Source: Microbacterium paraoxydans
Lineage (GTDB): Bacteria > Actinomycetota > Actinomycetes > Actinomycetales > Microbacteriaceae
Assembly (NCBI RefSeq): GCF_020524545.1
Contig: NZ_JAIVLG010000001.1
Span: 682,001-746,000, forward strand
DNA length: 64,000 nt
Direction: 5' to 3'
Position 1 is the stretch's first letter. Every line of letters starts with the position of its first letter. Below, in pieces: positions 53,932-63,211 of the stretch. Below the pieces are notes generated by a model that saw only the letters and a program-made list of their open reading frames with translations, made no database searches and was not told the DNA's origin. Both the position numbers and the translations under genes were made by a program.

Positions 53932-54819
53932 ATGGGTGCACAGAAGATCAAGGCCGTCATTCCCGCAGCAGGACTGGGGACACGATTCCTGCCTGCGACG
54001 AAGGCGATGCCGAAGGAGATGCTTCCGGTCGTCGACAAGCCGGCCATTCAGTACGTGGTCGAAGAGGCGGCCAACGCGGGGATCGATGACATCCTCGTCA
54101 TCATCGGCCGCAACAAGAACGCGATCTCCAACCACTTCGACTCGGTTCCCGAGCTCGAGGTGAAGCTCATGGAGAAGGGCGACACCGGACGGCTTGAGCG
54201 GGTGATGAAGTCCAGCGACCTCGCCGACATCCATTTCGTGCGGCAGGGTGAACCCAAGGGGCTCGGCCACGCGGTCCTGCGGGCGCGGACCCACGTGGGG
54301 GACAGCTCTTTCGCGGTTCTCCTCGGAGACGACCTCATGGATGAGCGCGACCCGCTTCTGACCGACATGATCGCCGAGCACGAGCGCACCGGCGCCGCGG
54401 TGATCGCACTCATGGAAGTCGATCCGGCGAGCATCCACATGTACGGTGCGGCCGCGGTCGAGGAGATCGAGGGGTCTGACGCCGTCCGCGTCACCGGGCT
54501 CGTCGAGAAGCCTGCGCAGGAGGACGCTCCGTCGAACCTGGCCATCATCGGTCGATACGTGCTGCCGGCCTCGGTCTTCGATATCCTCGAGCGCACCGAG
54601 CCGGGCAAGGGCGGCGAGATCCAGCTCACGGACGCACTGCAGGAGCTCGCGACCGATCCGCAGGGGCCCGGCGTCGTCGGCGTCGTCTTCGGTGGGCGCC
54701 GCTACGACACGGGAGACCGCGTCGACTACATCAAGGCGATCGTCCAGCTCGCCGCGGACCGGGACGACCTCGGCCCCGAGCTGCGCCCCTGGCTCAAGGA
54801 GTTCGCAGAACGCCTCTAG
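53932..54819 (+). CDS. galU: UTP-glucose-1-phosphate uridylyltransferase
   Basis: 295-residue GalU. Makes UDP-glucose. Nucleotide loop AVIPAAGLGTRFLPATKAMPKEMLPV, LGDDLM and GGRRYDTGDRVDYIKA signature. The ATG at 53932 follows TAGGCT by 6 nt; a GTG at 53926 lies between them and is less likely. Next to rimJ and glpR as in mycobacteria, but the moeA/glp gene found between them there is missing. Confidence 0.95.
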   Translation: MGAQKIKAVIPAAGLGTRFLPATKAMPKEMLPVVDKPAIQYVVEEAANAGIDDILVIIGRNKNAISNHFDSVPELEVKLMEKGDTGRLERVMKSSDLADIHFVRQGEPKGLGHAVLRARTHVGDSSFAVLLGDDLMDERDPLLTDMIAEHERTGAAVIALMEVDPASIHMYGAAAVEEIEGSDAVRVTGLVEKPAQEDAPSNLAIIGRYVLPASVFDILERTEPGKGGEIQLTDALQELATDPQGPGVVGVVFGGRRYDTGDRVDYIKAIVQLAADRDDLGPELRPWLKEFAERL

Positions 54820-54842
54820 GCGACGCTGCGGGTCGGTGCGGC

Positions 54843-55472
54843 ATGGAAACGGCGGCGGGGATGCGACACGGACCCATCGAACTGCGGCTCGTCCGTGCGA
54901 AGGATGCCCGTCCGCTGCAGCACGAACTGCTCGCGAACCGCTCCTGGTTGCAGCCGTGGGAGGCGACGGTGCCGTACGGCTCGGTGTCGTTCGACATGCG
55001 GCTCAGCATCCGGCGGCTGCTGCAGCAGTACCGTGACGGTTCGGGCTACCCCTTCGTCATGGAGTACGAGGGTGAGGTGGCAGGGCAGCTCAACGTCTGG
55101 GGAGTCGCCCGCGGGTCCCTGTGCTCGGCGACGATCGGGTACTGGGTCAGCGAGCGGTTCGCGGGGCGGGGCATCACCCCCACCGCCGTCGCGCTTGCCA
55201 CGGACGCATGCTTCACCGAGTACGGCCTGCACCGGATGGAGATCTGCATCCGGCCCGAGAACGCTGCGAGCATCCGCGTCGTGCAGAAGCTCGGATTCCG
55301 CTACGAGGGTCTGCGTCGCCGGTACATCCACATCAATGGGGACTGGCGCGATCACTACGCGTTCGCGCTGACGCAGGAGGATGTGCCGCAGGGAGTGCTG
55401 GCGCGTTGGCTGAGCGGTCAGGTGCCGCCGGATGCCTCGACCGTGCCGCCCTCCGACCGCATCTCGTTCTGA
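54843..55472 (+). CDS. rimJ: GNAT acetyltransferase, RimJ-like
   Basis: 209-residue GNAT protein of the RimJ/RimL group, with acetyl-CoA motif A region (YWVSERFAGRGITPTAVALATD) and late ENAASIRVVQKLGFRYEG. Acetylates a protein N-terminus; target inferred from family. 23 nt after galU, so co-transcribed. Confidence 0.9.
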   Translation: METAAGMRHGPIELRLVRAKDARPLQHELLANRSWLQPWEATVPYGSVSFDMRLSIRRLLQQYRDGSGYPFVMEYEGEVAGQLNVWGVARGSLCSATIGYWVSERFAGRGITPTAVALATDACFTEYGLHRMEICIRPENAASIRVVQKLGFRYEGLRRRYIHINGDWRDHYAFALTQEDVPQGVLARWLSGQVPPDASTVPPSDRISF

Positions 55473-55552
55473 AGAGACCCCGAACCGAGCGGATCCGAAA
55501 GGACTCGCCGCGACACGCGCCCTTCTGTACGGCCGCGCCGCCCCTGTGCCCG

Positions 55553-55558
55553 TAGCGT
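55553..55558 (+). promoter_or_regulatory. -10 box TAGCGT of glpR, leaderless arrangement
   Basis: TAGCGT, 7-nt spacer, ATG at 55566. Confidence 0.5.
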
Positions 55559-55565
55559 TATCACC

Positions 55566-56411
55566 ATGGACGGGCCGGTGCTGAGTGGAGGAGTGATCGT
55601 GCTCGTCGCCGTGCTCCTGTGGATGCTCTATCTGCTCCCATCGTGGCGCGGTCGGTTCCAGTACAACGCCGCGGAGCGGAACGCCGTCCGCCTCAACCAG
55701 GCGCTGCGGGTCCTCGCCGAGACGAGCGAGACGCCGCAGGAGGTGCGTTTCGAGCTGAACGCGCGCACCGCCCTGGCGCAGCAGAAGCTCGCCAAGCGCG
55801 TGCAGTCGGAACGTGAAGCCGCAGAGCTCGAGTCGTTGCGGGAACAGCTCGCCGCAACCAGGGCCGACCCGGTGATCCGTCGTGCACGGGCGCGTCGCCG
55901 GGTGCGCATGGTGTCGACCATCTCGCTCTTGCTCGGCCTCGCTGCCGTCGGCCTCGGAATCTGGCAGCTCGTCATCGCCGGCTCCTCGCTGCTGCTGTGG
56001 CTCGGCGGCGCTCTGATCGTTCCCGCCGGTACCGCGCTTCAGCGGATGGCCGCCGTCGCTGCTCGGGCCGCGCGTGCCACGCAGGTCGTGCCCGCTCCAG
56101 TGGTCGAGCGGGCCGCTCCCGAACTGCATGATCAGGGCCGGGCGACCTGGACGCCGCGGCCGCTGCCGGAGCCCTTGGTCTCCGTCGCCGGGTCGCGCGC
56201 ACAGGCTGCGCAGGATCAGATCGAGGCGCAGGAGGAACGTCGCAAGGCGGCGCGGGTGGCAGAGCTCCGCGAACGTGCCGAGCAGATGGCTCCCGCCGCG
56301 CCCACACCGCTTCCCGCCGCATCGTCGCCCTACGCGAAGATGGGGTTCGTCGACGACGCCGAGATCGAGGCCCACGTGCGCGAACTCCTCTCCCGCCGTG
56401 CCGCCGGATGA
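55566..56411 (+). CDS. glpR: GlpR-like membrane protein (gephyrin-like receptor of the divisome)
   Basis: 281 residues: one membrane helix at the N-terminus (about 8-24), a charged coiled region (30-110), two more helices (about 120-160), then a Pro/Ala/Arg-rich cytoplasmic tail ending in a short helix. Position (after rimJ) and layout match GlpR, the membrane receptor for the FtsZ-binding Glp protein in corynebacteria. Because glp/moeA is not adjacent, the link to division is inferred. Confidence 0.78.
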   Translation: MDGPVLSGGVIVLVAVLLWMLYLLPSWRGRFQYNAAERNAVRLNQALRVLAETSETPQEVRFELNARTALAQQKLAKRVQSEREAAELESLREQLAATRADPVIRRARARRRVRMVSTISLLLGLAAVGLGIWQLVIAGSSLLLWLGGALIVPAGTALQRMAAVAARAARATQVVPAPVVERAAPELHDQGRATWTPRPLPEPLVSVAGSRAQAAQDQIEAQEERRKAARVAELRERAEQMAPAAPTPLPAASSPYAKMGFVDDAEIEAHVRELLSRRAAG

Positions 56412-56461
56412 TCGGACGGAAGCGAGCAGCCCTTTCGTCGTGATAGCGTAGAGGTGTTCAC

Positions 56462-56534
56462 GGGCCTATGGCGCAGTTGGTAGCGCGCCTCGTTCGCATC
56501 GAGGAGGTCAGGGGTTCGAATCCCCTTAGGTCCA
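56462..56534 (+). tRNA. tRNA-Ala (CGC anticodon)
   Basis: 73-nt cloverleaf, acceptor GGGCCTA / TAGGTCC including the G3-U70 pair that identifies tRNA-Ala, T arm GGTTCGAATCC, anticodon loop TTCGCAT gives CGC (codon GCG). No encoded CCA. Confidence 0.96.
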
Positions 56535-56540
56535 CCGGGA

Positions 56541-56584
56541 AAACGCCCGGTCAGGCATGAGAGATCATGACTGGCCGGGCGTTT
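56541..56584. terminator. Bidirectional hairpin after tRNA-Ala
   Basis: AAACGCCCGGTCAGGCATG and its near-complement around GAGA, with two mismatches; ends in GTTTGGTTT. Closes the tRNA transcript and the convergent aminotransferase gene. Confidence 0.82.
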
Positions 56585-56619
56585 GGTTTCGACGCTCTCC
56601 CTCGCTGAGCGGGCCCCGC

Positions 56620-58008
56620 TCAGCCGGTGGCGACCTCGTCGGCGACGGTCAGCGCACCGTCGATCGCCTCCAGACCGCGTACCAGCTCGTGTTCATCGAT
56701 CACCAGCGGGGGAGCCACGTGCACCCGGTTGAAGTGGGTGAACGGCCAGACACCGGCCCTCTTGGCCGCTGCGGCGAAGGCACCCATCGGGGCGGCATCC
56801 GCACCGGTCGCGTTGAAGGGGACCAGCGGCTCGCGGGTCTCCCGGTCGCGCACGAGCTCGATCGCCCAGAAGAGCCCGCGACCGCGGACCTCGCCCACGC
56901 TCGGGTGAGTCTGTTCCCACCGACGCAAGGTCGGTTCGACCACGCGCGCGCCCAGGTCGCGCACGCGCTCCAGGATGCCGTCGCGGCGGAACACCTCGAA
57001 CGTCGCGACTCCGGCCGCGCAGGCGAGCGGGTGCCCGGAGTAGGTCAGTCCGCCGGCGAACGGCATCGTGTCGAACGCGCTTGCGATCCGATCCGAGATC
57101 ACGACCCCGCCGAGCGGCACGTAGCCGGAGTTCACACCCTTCGCGAAGGTGATGAGGTCGGGGCGCCCGTCGAACGCGTCGATGCCGAACCATTCGCCGA
57201 GCCGACCGAATCCGACCATGACCTCGTCGGCGATGTACACGATCCCGTAGCGGTCGCACAGCTCGCGCACACCCTGCAGATAGCCGGGCGGCGGCACGAG
57301 CACGCCGTTCGTGCCCACGACGGTCTCGATGATGATCGCCGCGATCGTCTGCGGCCCCTCGAGCTGGATGGTCTGTTCGAGGTGCGCGAGCGCGCGCTCG
57401 GACTCCTGCTCCGGCGTCTCGGCGTGGAACGGCGAACGGTACAGGTGCGGGCCGAAGAAGCGCACCGCGCCCGAGTCGACGGTGTCGTTGGCCCATCGGC
57501 GCGGGTCCCCCGTGAGCGAGATGGCCGTCGACGTGGAGCCGTGGTAGCTGCGATACATCGAGAGCACCTTGCGTCGGCCGGTGAACTGCCGTGCCATGCG
57601 CACCGCGTATTCGTTGGCCTCGGCGCCGCCGTTGGTGAAGAAGACCTTCTCCATGCCGTCGGGTGCGACCTCCGCGATCAGGCGTGCCAGCTCACCGCGC
57701 ACGTCGTTCGCCATCGAGGGCTGGATGGTCGCGAGGCGCCCCGCCTGCTGCTGGATCGCGGCGACCAGGTCGGGGTGCTGGTGTCCGAGATTCAGGTTCA
57801 CCAGCTGACTGGAGAAGTCGAGGTAGGCGTTCCCCTGGTAGTCCCAGAACGTCGAGCCCTGACCTGTGGCGACGGGCAGCGGGTCGATCAGCGCCTGCGC
57901 GCTCCAGGAGTGGAACACGTGGCCGCGGTCGTCCGCGCGCACCTGCGCCTCGGCGGCGGGCGCGGGGAGCGGGTGGGCGGTCCCGTGGCGGTCCGTGAAG
58001 TTCGTCAT
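56620..58008 (-). CDS. Class III aminotransferase (omega-amino acid type)
   Basis: 462-residue PLP enzyme. PLP contacts in FTNGGAEANEYAVRMAR, active Asp-Glu in YIADEVMVGFGR, Schiff-base Lys in ITFAKGVNSGY. With the CoA-acylating aldehyde dehydrogenase upstream it would turn an omega-amino acid (beta-alanine type) into a semialdehyde and then acyl-CoA. AGGAGCG precedes the ATG at 58008, 14 nt after the dehydrogenase stop. Confidence 0.92.
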   Translation of the reverse strand: MTNFTDRHGTAHPLPAPAAEAQVRADDRGHVFHSWSAQALIDPLPVATGQGSTFWDYQGNAYLDFSSQLVNLNLGHQHPDLVAAIQQQAGRLATIQPSMANDVRGELARLIAEVAPDGMEKVFFTNGGAEANEYAVRMARQFTGRRKVLSMYRSYHGSTSTAISLTGDPRRWANDTVDSGAVRFFGPHLYRSPFHAETPEQESERALAHLEQTIQLEGPQTIAAIIIETVVGTNGVLVPPPGYLQGVRELCDRYGIVYIADEVMVGFGRLGEWFGIDAFDGRPDLITFAKGVNSGYVPLGGVVISDRIASAFDTMPFAGGLTYSGHPLACAAGVATFEVFRRDGILERVRDLGARVVEPTLRRWEQTHPSVGEVRGRGLFWAIELVRDRETREPLVPFNATGADAAPMGAFAAAAKRAGVWPFTHFNRVHVAPPLVIDEHELVRGLEAIDGALTVADEVATG

Positions 58009-58022
58009 CGTGAACGCTCCTG

Positions 58023-59507
58023 TCAGTGGTTGCTCGGGAAACCGAGGTCGATCTGCGAGGGGGTGTGGTCCGGCCAGCGAGTCGTGACGACCTTGGAGCG
58101 GGTGTAGAAGTGCACCGACTCGGGACCGTAGATGTGGGAGTCCCCGAACAGCGAGTCCTTCCATCCGCCGAACGAGTACGCGCCGATCGGCACCGGGATC
58201 GGCACGTTCACGCCGACCATGCCGACCTCGATGTCGAACTCGTACTGGCGTGCGGTGCCGCCGTCGCGGGTGAAGATCGCGGTCCCGTTGCCGTAGGCGT
58301 TCGCGTTCACGAGCTCGACGGCTTCGGCGTAGGTCTCCACGCGCACCACGGACAGCACCGGTCCGAAGATCTCGTCGTCGTAGACCTTCATGCCGGGGGC
58401 GACCTCGTCGATCAGGCTGACGCCGAGGAAGAAGCCGTCGGAGTCGAATTCCTTCTGCGTGCCGTCCACGACGACCTTCGCGCCTTCGGCACCCGCTCCC
58501 GTCACGTAGGAGGCGACCTTGTCGCGGTGTTCGCGCGTGATGAGGGGACCCATCTCGCTCGTGGTATCGGTGCCGGGGCCGATCTTCAGGCCGTCGATGC
58601 GCGAGGCGATCGCCGAGACCAGGTCGTCGGCGACATCACCCACGGCGACGAGCACGGAGACGGCCATGCAGCGCTCACCGGCGGACCCGTAGGCGGCGGA
58701 GACCGCGGCATCGGCGGCGGCGTCGATATCGGCATCCGGCATCACCACCATGTGGTTCTTCGCGCCGCCGAGTGCCTGCACCCGCTTTCCGGCGGCCGAG
58801 GCGCGCTGGTAGATCGAACGGGCGATGGGGGTCGACCCCACGAAGCTGACGGCGTTCACCCGAGGCGAGTCCAGGAGTGCGTCGACCGCCTCCTTGTCGC
58901 CGTTGACGACGTTGAGCACGCCGTCGGGAAGACCGGCCTCGGTGAACAGCTTCGCGATCCAGACGGCGGCGGAGGGATCCTTCTCGCTGGGCTTGAGCAC
59001 GACCGTGTTGCCGCAGGCGATCGCGGAGGCGACCATCCACAGCGGCACCATCACGGGGAAGTTGAACGGCGTGATCGCCGCCACCACGCCGACGGGCTGC
59101 TTGACCGAGTGCACGTCGACGCCGCGGGAGACCTGCTCGCTGCGCTCGCCCTTGAGCAGGTGCACGAGGCCGGCGGCGAACTCGACGTTCTCGATGCCGC
59201 GTGACACTTCGCCCGCGGCATCCGCGAGCACCTTGCCGTGCTCGGATGTGACGATCGCAGCGAGCTCGGGGGTGCGCTCCTTGAGGAGCTGCCGCAGGCG
59301 GAAGAAGACATCGGCGCGCTTGATCAGGCTCGTCTCGCGCCATGCGGGCAGGGCGGCCGCTGCCGCTGCGATCGCGGATTCGACCTCGGCTGCCGAGGCG
59401 AGGGCGACGTGCGTGGAGACCTCGCCGGTGGCGGGATCGAAGACCTGGCCGGTGCGAGCCGCTTCGGCGGTCTCCACTCCGTTGATGACGTGACGGACGA
59501 TGTCCAC
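58023..59507 (-). CDS. mmsA: CoA-acylating methylmalonate-semialdehyde dehydrogenase
   Basis: 494-residue aldehyde dehydrogenase fold. Catalytic Cys in GSAGERCMAVS, cofactor NAD/CoA residues around VVLKPSEKDP and LGGAKNHMVVMPDAD. Oxidises methylmalonate or malonate semialdehyde to propionyl-/acetyl-CoA. The GTG at 59507 has GGAGGAACACC upstream. First gene of the operon, divergent from the PucR regulator. Confidence 0.94.
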   Translation of the reverse strand: MDIVRHVINGVETAEAARTGQVFDPATGEVSTHVALASAAEVESAIAAAAAALPAWRETSLIKRADVFFRLRQLLKERTPELAAIVTSEHGKVLADAAGEVSRGIENVEFAAGLVHLLKGERSEQVSRGVDVHSVKQPVGVVAAITPFNFPVMVPLWMVASAIACGNTVVLKPSEKDPSAAVWIAKLFTEAGLPDGVLNVVNGDKEAVDALLDSPRVNAVSFVGSTPIARSIYQRASAAGKRVQALGGAKNHMVVMPDADIDAAADAAVSAAYGSAGERCMAVSVLVAVGDVADDLVSAIASRIDGLKIGPGTDTTSEMGPLITREHRDKVASYVTGAGAEGAKVVVDGTQKEFDSDGFFLGVSLIDEVAPGMKVYDDEIFGPVLSVVRVETYAEAVELVNANAYGNGTAIFTRDGGTARQYEFDIEVGMVGVNVPIPVPIGAYSFGGWKDSLFGDSHIYGPESVHFYTRSKVVTTRWPDHTPSQIDLGFPSNH

Positions 59508-59607
59508 GGTGTTCCTCCGAGTGCTGAAGAAGTGATCTCGAACACTCTGACCGAGGTTCGCTACGCTGGTGTTTCTCAATGTTCACAGAGTCGTGGGGGC
59601 AATCGCG
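59508..59607. promoter_or_regulatory. Divergent control region of mmsA and the PucR gene
   Basis: 100 bp with the symmetrical half-sites GAACA/TGTTC (59548-59552 on one side, 59579-59585 on the other) and TACGCT (59562-59567). The PucR-type protein probably binds here; the site itself is not proven. Confidence 0.4.
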
Positions 59608-61152
59608 ATGTCAATCCGTCAGGACTTTTCGTCGGATCGGACAGATCGTCCGATCCGTGCCACCGCGCTGCTCACGGTCGCCGAAGTCCTCGCGGAGCCG
59701 GTGATGCAGGCCGGCTCACCCGAGGTTGTCGTGGGTGGGGCTGCGCTCGAGGCCGAAGTGCGCTGGGCTCACGTCTCCGACAGCGCCGGAGTCGCTCGCT
59801 TGCTCGACGGCGGAGAACTGCTGCTGAGCACAGGGGCCGGCTGGCCGGAGGAGGCGGAGGAACAGAAGGCGTTCGTACGGGGGCTGCATCGTGCGGGTAT
59901 CGCGGGGATCGTCCTGGAACTCGGTGTCTCGCATGCCCGGGTCCCTGATGTCATCGCGGGCGAGTGCGCCGAGGCAGGACTCGCGCTGATCGTGCTGACG
60001 AGCGAGGTCAAGTTCGTGACGGTGACCGAGGCTGTGCATCGAGCACTGATCGCCGCGCAGACCGATGCACTCCACGAGCGTCAGCGCCTGCACGAGCTGT
60101 TCACGGCGCTCAGTCTCCAGGGCGCCCCTGCCGACGTGGTGGTCGCGGAGGTCGCGCGAGCGCTGGGGTCTCCGGTGGTGCTGCAGAATCTGGCGCACGA
60201 GGTGATCGCGGTCGAACCACTTCGCGTGCCGGTCGCCGAGGCGCTCACGCGGCTCGCCGACGACGGGGAGCCCGTGCCGGTGCAGGCGCGGGGGGTTCGT
60301 TGGGGCACTCTCTCGGCGCTGCCGGGCCCCGCGCACCCCGCCGGGCGACTCACGGTGCTCGAGCAAGGGGCGACGGCGCTGGCCTTCGGATGCCTTGCCG
60401 ACGGGGGCGACGCCGAGTGGTCGATCCTGGCGCAGAGCGGACTGATCGACGACCTGCTCGGAGCGCGGTTCGCGAGCCCCGCCGACATCGCCGCGCGTCT
60501 CGCCGCCGGCGGTTTCGTGTTCGACGGGCACCACTGCCACGGCATCGTCGCACGCGGTGCGGTGTCGGCGAGCGAACTCGCGTATCGTGCGCGTCAGGCC
60601 GGGTGCGCAGTGGTCGCGGCCGGTGTGGACTCACACGACGTCGCGCTGCTCTCCGTGCCGGCATCCGTGCCGTTCACAGACGTCATGATCTCGCGCATCG
60701 TCGGGCCCGACCGCACCGTGTTCGTCGGTCCGTCCGCGGAGGACGTCCTGGGGCTCCTCGCCTCGCTGCGTGTCGCGCGCGATCTCGCGGCGGGCGGTGA
60801 TCATCCCGGCACGGGTCCTCGTGTGCGCAGGGTCGAAGATCGTCCGCTCGAGAGGCTCGTCGCCTCGTTGCGGGACGATCACCGGCTTCACGAGCACAGC
60901 GAACGCATGCTCGCTCCGCTCATCGCGCACGACAGGGAGCGCCGCGGCGACCTCCTGGATGTCCTGGCCGCGCTCGTCGCTCACCCCGGCAATCGATCAG
61001 CAGCTGCGGCGGCGAGCCACCTCTCCCGGTCCGTCTTCTACCAGCGCCTCACGCTGATCGCTGAGTTGTCGGGCGCTGATCTCGATGACGGCGAGACCCT
61101 CGCCGCCCTGCACCTCGCTCTCGCCGCACGGCGCAGCGCCGTCCACGGCTGA
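59608..61152 (+). CDS. PucR-family transcriptional regulator
   Basis: 514 residues: PucR N-terminal ligand domain (about 15-150, RWAHVSDSAGVARLLDGGELLLSTG), a GGDEF-like middle, and the C-terminal PucR HTH (HPGNRSAAAAASHLSRSVFYQRL). Likely activates or represses the mmsA/aminotransferase operon in response to the amino acid or amine degraded. The ATG at 59608 is preferred to upstream starts, but its ribosome-binding site is weak. Confidence 0.88.
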   Translation: MSIRQDFSSDRTDRPIRATALLTVAEVLAEPVMQAGSPEVVVGGAALEAEVRWAHVSDSAGVARLLDGGELLLSTGAGWPEEAEEQKAFVRGLHRAGIAGIVLELGVSHARVPDVIAGECAEAGLALIVLTSEVKFVTVTEAVHRALIAAQTDALHERQRLHELFTALSLQGAPADVVVAEVARALGSPVVLQNLAHEVIAVEPLRVPVAEALTRLADDGEPVPVQARGVRWGTLSALPGPAHPAGRLTVLEQGATALAFGCLADGGDAEWSILAQSGLIDDLLGARFASPADIAARLAAGGFVFDGHHCHGIVARGAVSASELAYRARQAGCAVVAAGVDSHDVALLSVPASVPFTDVMISRIVGPDRTVFVGPSAEDVLGLLASLRVARDLAAGGDHPGTGPRVRRVEDRPLERLVASLRDDHRLHEHSERMLAPLIAHDRERRGDLLDVLAALVAHPGNRSAAAAASHLSRSVFYQRLTLIAELSGADLDDGETLAALHLALAARRSAVHG

Positions 61153-61173
61153 ACGCGCCGTCCCCCTGACATC

Positions 61174-61249
61174 GAGACCCCCTCTCCGCGTCGAGGCCCC
61201 CGGCAGGTCGCGTGAGCTACCGGGGGCCTCGGCGACCGGAGGGGGTCTC
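61174..61249. repeat. Nested palindrome between convergent genes (terminator or REP-like)
   Basis: Outer arms GAGACCCCCTC / GAGGGGGTCTC and inner arms CGAGGCCCCCGG / CCGGGGGCCTCG fold into a two-tier hairpin with a 16-nt loop. The two arms also resemble one another (GAGAC/GAGGC + CCCCC), so they may be a repeated unit. Lies between the convergent PucR and aminotransferase genes. Confidence 0.8.
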
Positions 61250-61267
61250 GGCGCGACAGGACGCCGG

Positions 61268-62662
61268 CTACAGCACCGATTGCGCGCGGGTCAGCACATC
61301 GCGGAGGATCTGCTCGATCTCACGGAACTCCGCCGGACCCACCGTGAGCGGAGGTGCGAGCTGGATGACGGGGTCGCCGCGGTCGTCGGCCCGGCAGTAC
61401 AGTCCGGCCTCGAACAACGCGGGGGAGAGGAATCCGCGCAGCAGACGCTCGGACTCCGCATCGTCGAACGTCTCCTTGGAGCTCTTGTCCTTGACGAGCT
61501 CGATGCCGAAGAAGTAGCCGTCCCCGCGGACGTCGCCGACCAGCGGCAGGTCGAGCAGCTTCTCGAGTTCCGCGCGGAAGAGTGGTGAGTTCTCCCGCAC
61601 GTGGGCGTTGAGTCCCTCCTCGTCGAAGATCGCCAGGTTCTCCAGCGCGACCGCAGCCGAGACCGGGTGTCCGCCGAACGTATAGCCGTGCGGGAACGAG
61701 ACGTCACCGTGCGAGAACGGCTCGTAGATGCGGTCGCTGATGATCGTGGCGCCGATCGGGGAGTACCCGCTCGTCATCCCCTTGGCGCAGGTGATCATGT
61801 CGGGCACATAACCGAGACCCGTGCAGGCGAATGTGTGGCCGAGGCGGCCGAACGCGCAGATCACCTCGTCCGAGACGAGGAGGACGTCGTGGCGGTCGCA
61901 GATCTCGCGCACTCGGGCGAAGTATCCGGGAGGGGGAGGGAAGCACCCGCCGGAGTTCTGCACCGGCTCCAGGAAGACTGCGGCGACGGTGTCGGCCCCC
62001 TCGAACAGGATCATCTCCTCGATGCGATCGGCCGCCCAACGACCGAAGGCCTCGAGGTCCTCGGAGGGTCCTCCCATCTCGGCCGCGCGGTAGAAGTTCG
62101 TGTTGGGGACGCGGAAGCCGCCCGGTGTGACCGGCTCGAACATCGACTTCATGGCGGGAATGCCGGTGATCGCCAACGCTCCCTGTGGCGTGCCGTGGTA
62201 GGCCACCGCACGGGAGATGACCTTGTGCTTGGTGGGCTTCCCCCGCAGCTTCCAGTAGTGCTTGGCCAGCTTGAACGCAGTCTCGACCGCCTCGCCGCCA
62301 CCGGTCGAGAAGAAGACGCGGTTGAGGTCGCCGGGCGCCTCGTCGGCGAGACGGTCCGCCAGCTCGATCGCCGCAGGGTGGGCATAGGACCACAGCGGGA
62401 AGAACGACAGTTCGGATGCCTGCGCGGCAGCGGCCTCGGCCAGCCGTCGACGTCCGTGCCCGGCATTCACGACGAACAGGCCGGCGAGCCCGTCGAAGTA
62501 CTCCTTGCCTTTCGCATCCCAGATCCGGTGGCCGTCGCCCTTCACGATGATCGGGACTCCGGACTCGGCCATCGTCGACTGTCGCGTGAAGTGCATCCAG
62601 AGATGGTCCTTGGCCATCGTCTGCAGTGCGGACTCGGTGGGCGTGGCGCGGACGGTGTTCAT
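61268..62662 (-). CDS. Class III aminotransferase (second copy)
   Basis: 464 residues. PLP motifs: FSTGGGEAVETAFKLAK, LVSDEVICAFGRLG (Asp-Glu pair), Schiff-base Lys in ITCAKGMTSGYSPIG. Aspartate-aminotransferase-fold III type, likely acting on GABA, beta-alanine or polyamine-derived amines. The ATG at 62662 overlaps the AsnC stop (ATGA), so it is co-translated with its regulator. Confidence 0.92.
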   Translation of the reverse strand: MNTVRATPTESALQTMAKDHLWMHFTRQSTMAESGVPIIVKGDGHRIWDAKGKEYFDGLAGLFVVNAGHGRRRLAEAAAAQASELSFFPLWSYAHPAAIELADRLADEAPGDLNRVFFSTGGGEAVETAFKLAKHYWKLRGKPTKHKVISRAVAYHGTPQGALAITGIPAMKSMFEPVTPGGFRVPNTNFYRAAEMGGPSEDLEAFGRWAADRIEEMILFEGADTVAAVFLEPVQNSGGCFPPPPGYFARVREICDRHDVLLVSDEVICAFGRLGHTFACTGLGYVPDMITCAKGMTSGYSPIGATIISDRIYEPFSHGDVSFPHGYTFGGHPVSAAVALENLAIFDEEGLNAHVRENSPLFRAELEKLLDLPLVGDVRGDGYFFGIELVKDKSSKETFDDAESERLLRGFLSPALFEAGLYCRADDRGDPVIQLAPPLTVGPAEFREIEQILRDVLTRAQSVL

Positions 62663-63126
62663 CTGGTCCCCCAGTTGTAGAGCTGCTTCTGAAGCTTGGC
62701 GTAGATGAAGGTCTCGGTGGAGAGGACGCCGTCGATCGGCCGGATGGTGTCGTTGATCAGCGCCAGCAGGTCGTCGTCGTCCTCGCAGACGACCTCGGCG
62801 AGCACGTCGAAGGATCCGACCGTGATGACCACGTAGTCGACCGCATCGATCGCCGCCACGGCTTCGGCGACGTGGCGCGTGTCGCCGGAGACACGGATGC
62901 CGATCATGGCCTGACGAGGGAAGCCGAGCTGCATCGGGTCGGTCACGGCGACGATCTGCATCACGCCGGACTCGGTGAGCCGTTGCACCCGCTGACGCAC
63001 GGCGGCTTCGCTCAAGCCGACCACGCGCCCGATCTCGGAGTAGGAGCGGCGGCCGTCCTCCTGGAGCAGCTCGATGATCGTCTTGGAGATCGCATCGAGA
63101 GTGGGGTGCTTCTTCATCGAACCCAT
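62659..63126 (-). CDS. Lrp/AsnC-family regulator
   Basis: 155 residues: winged HTH (YSEIGRVVGLSEAAVRQRVQRL) and the RAM ligand domain (MIGIRVSGDTRHVAEAVAA... FDVLAEVVCEDDDDLLALINDTI). Fused in translation to the aminotransferase gene, so it probably controls it in response to an amino acid. An ATG at 63117 is an alternative start. Confidence 0.92.
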   Translation of the reverse strand: MGSMKKHPTLDAISKTIIELLQEDGRRSYSEIGRVVGLSEAAVRQRVQRLTESGVMQIVAVTDPMQLGFPRQAMIGIRVSGDTRHVAEAVAAIDAVDYVVITVGSFDVLAEVVCEDDDDLLALINDTIRPIDGVLSTETFIYAKLQKQLYNWGTR

Positions 63127-63211
63127 GGTGCGATCTTCGCACTCGGAAGTGTCTCAAGCAACCGATTCCGCCGTACTGAGGGTGAAAGTCGGCGGAATCT
63201 GCTGTCTCGGC

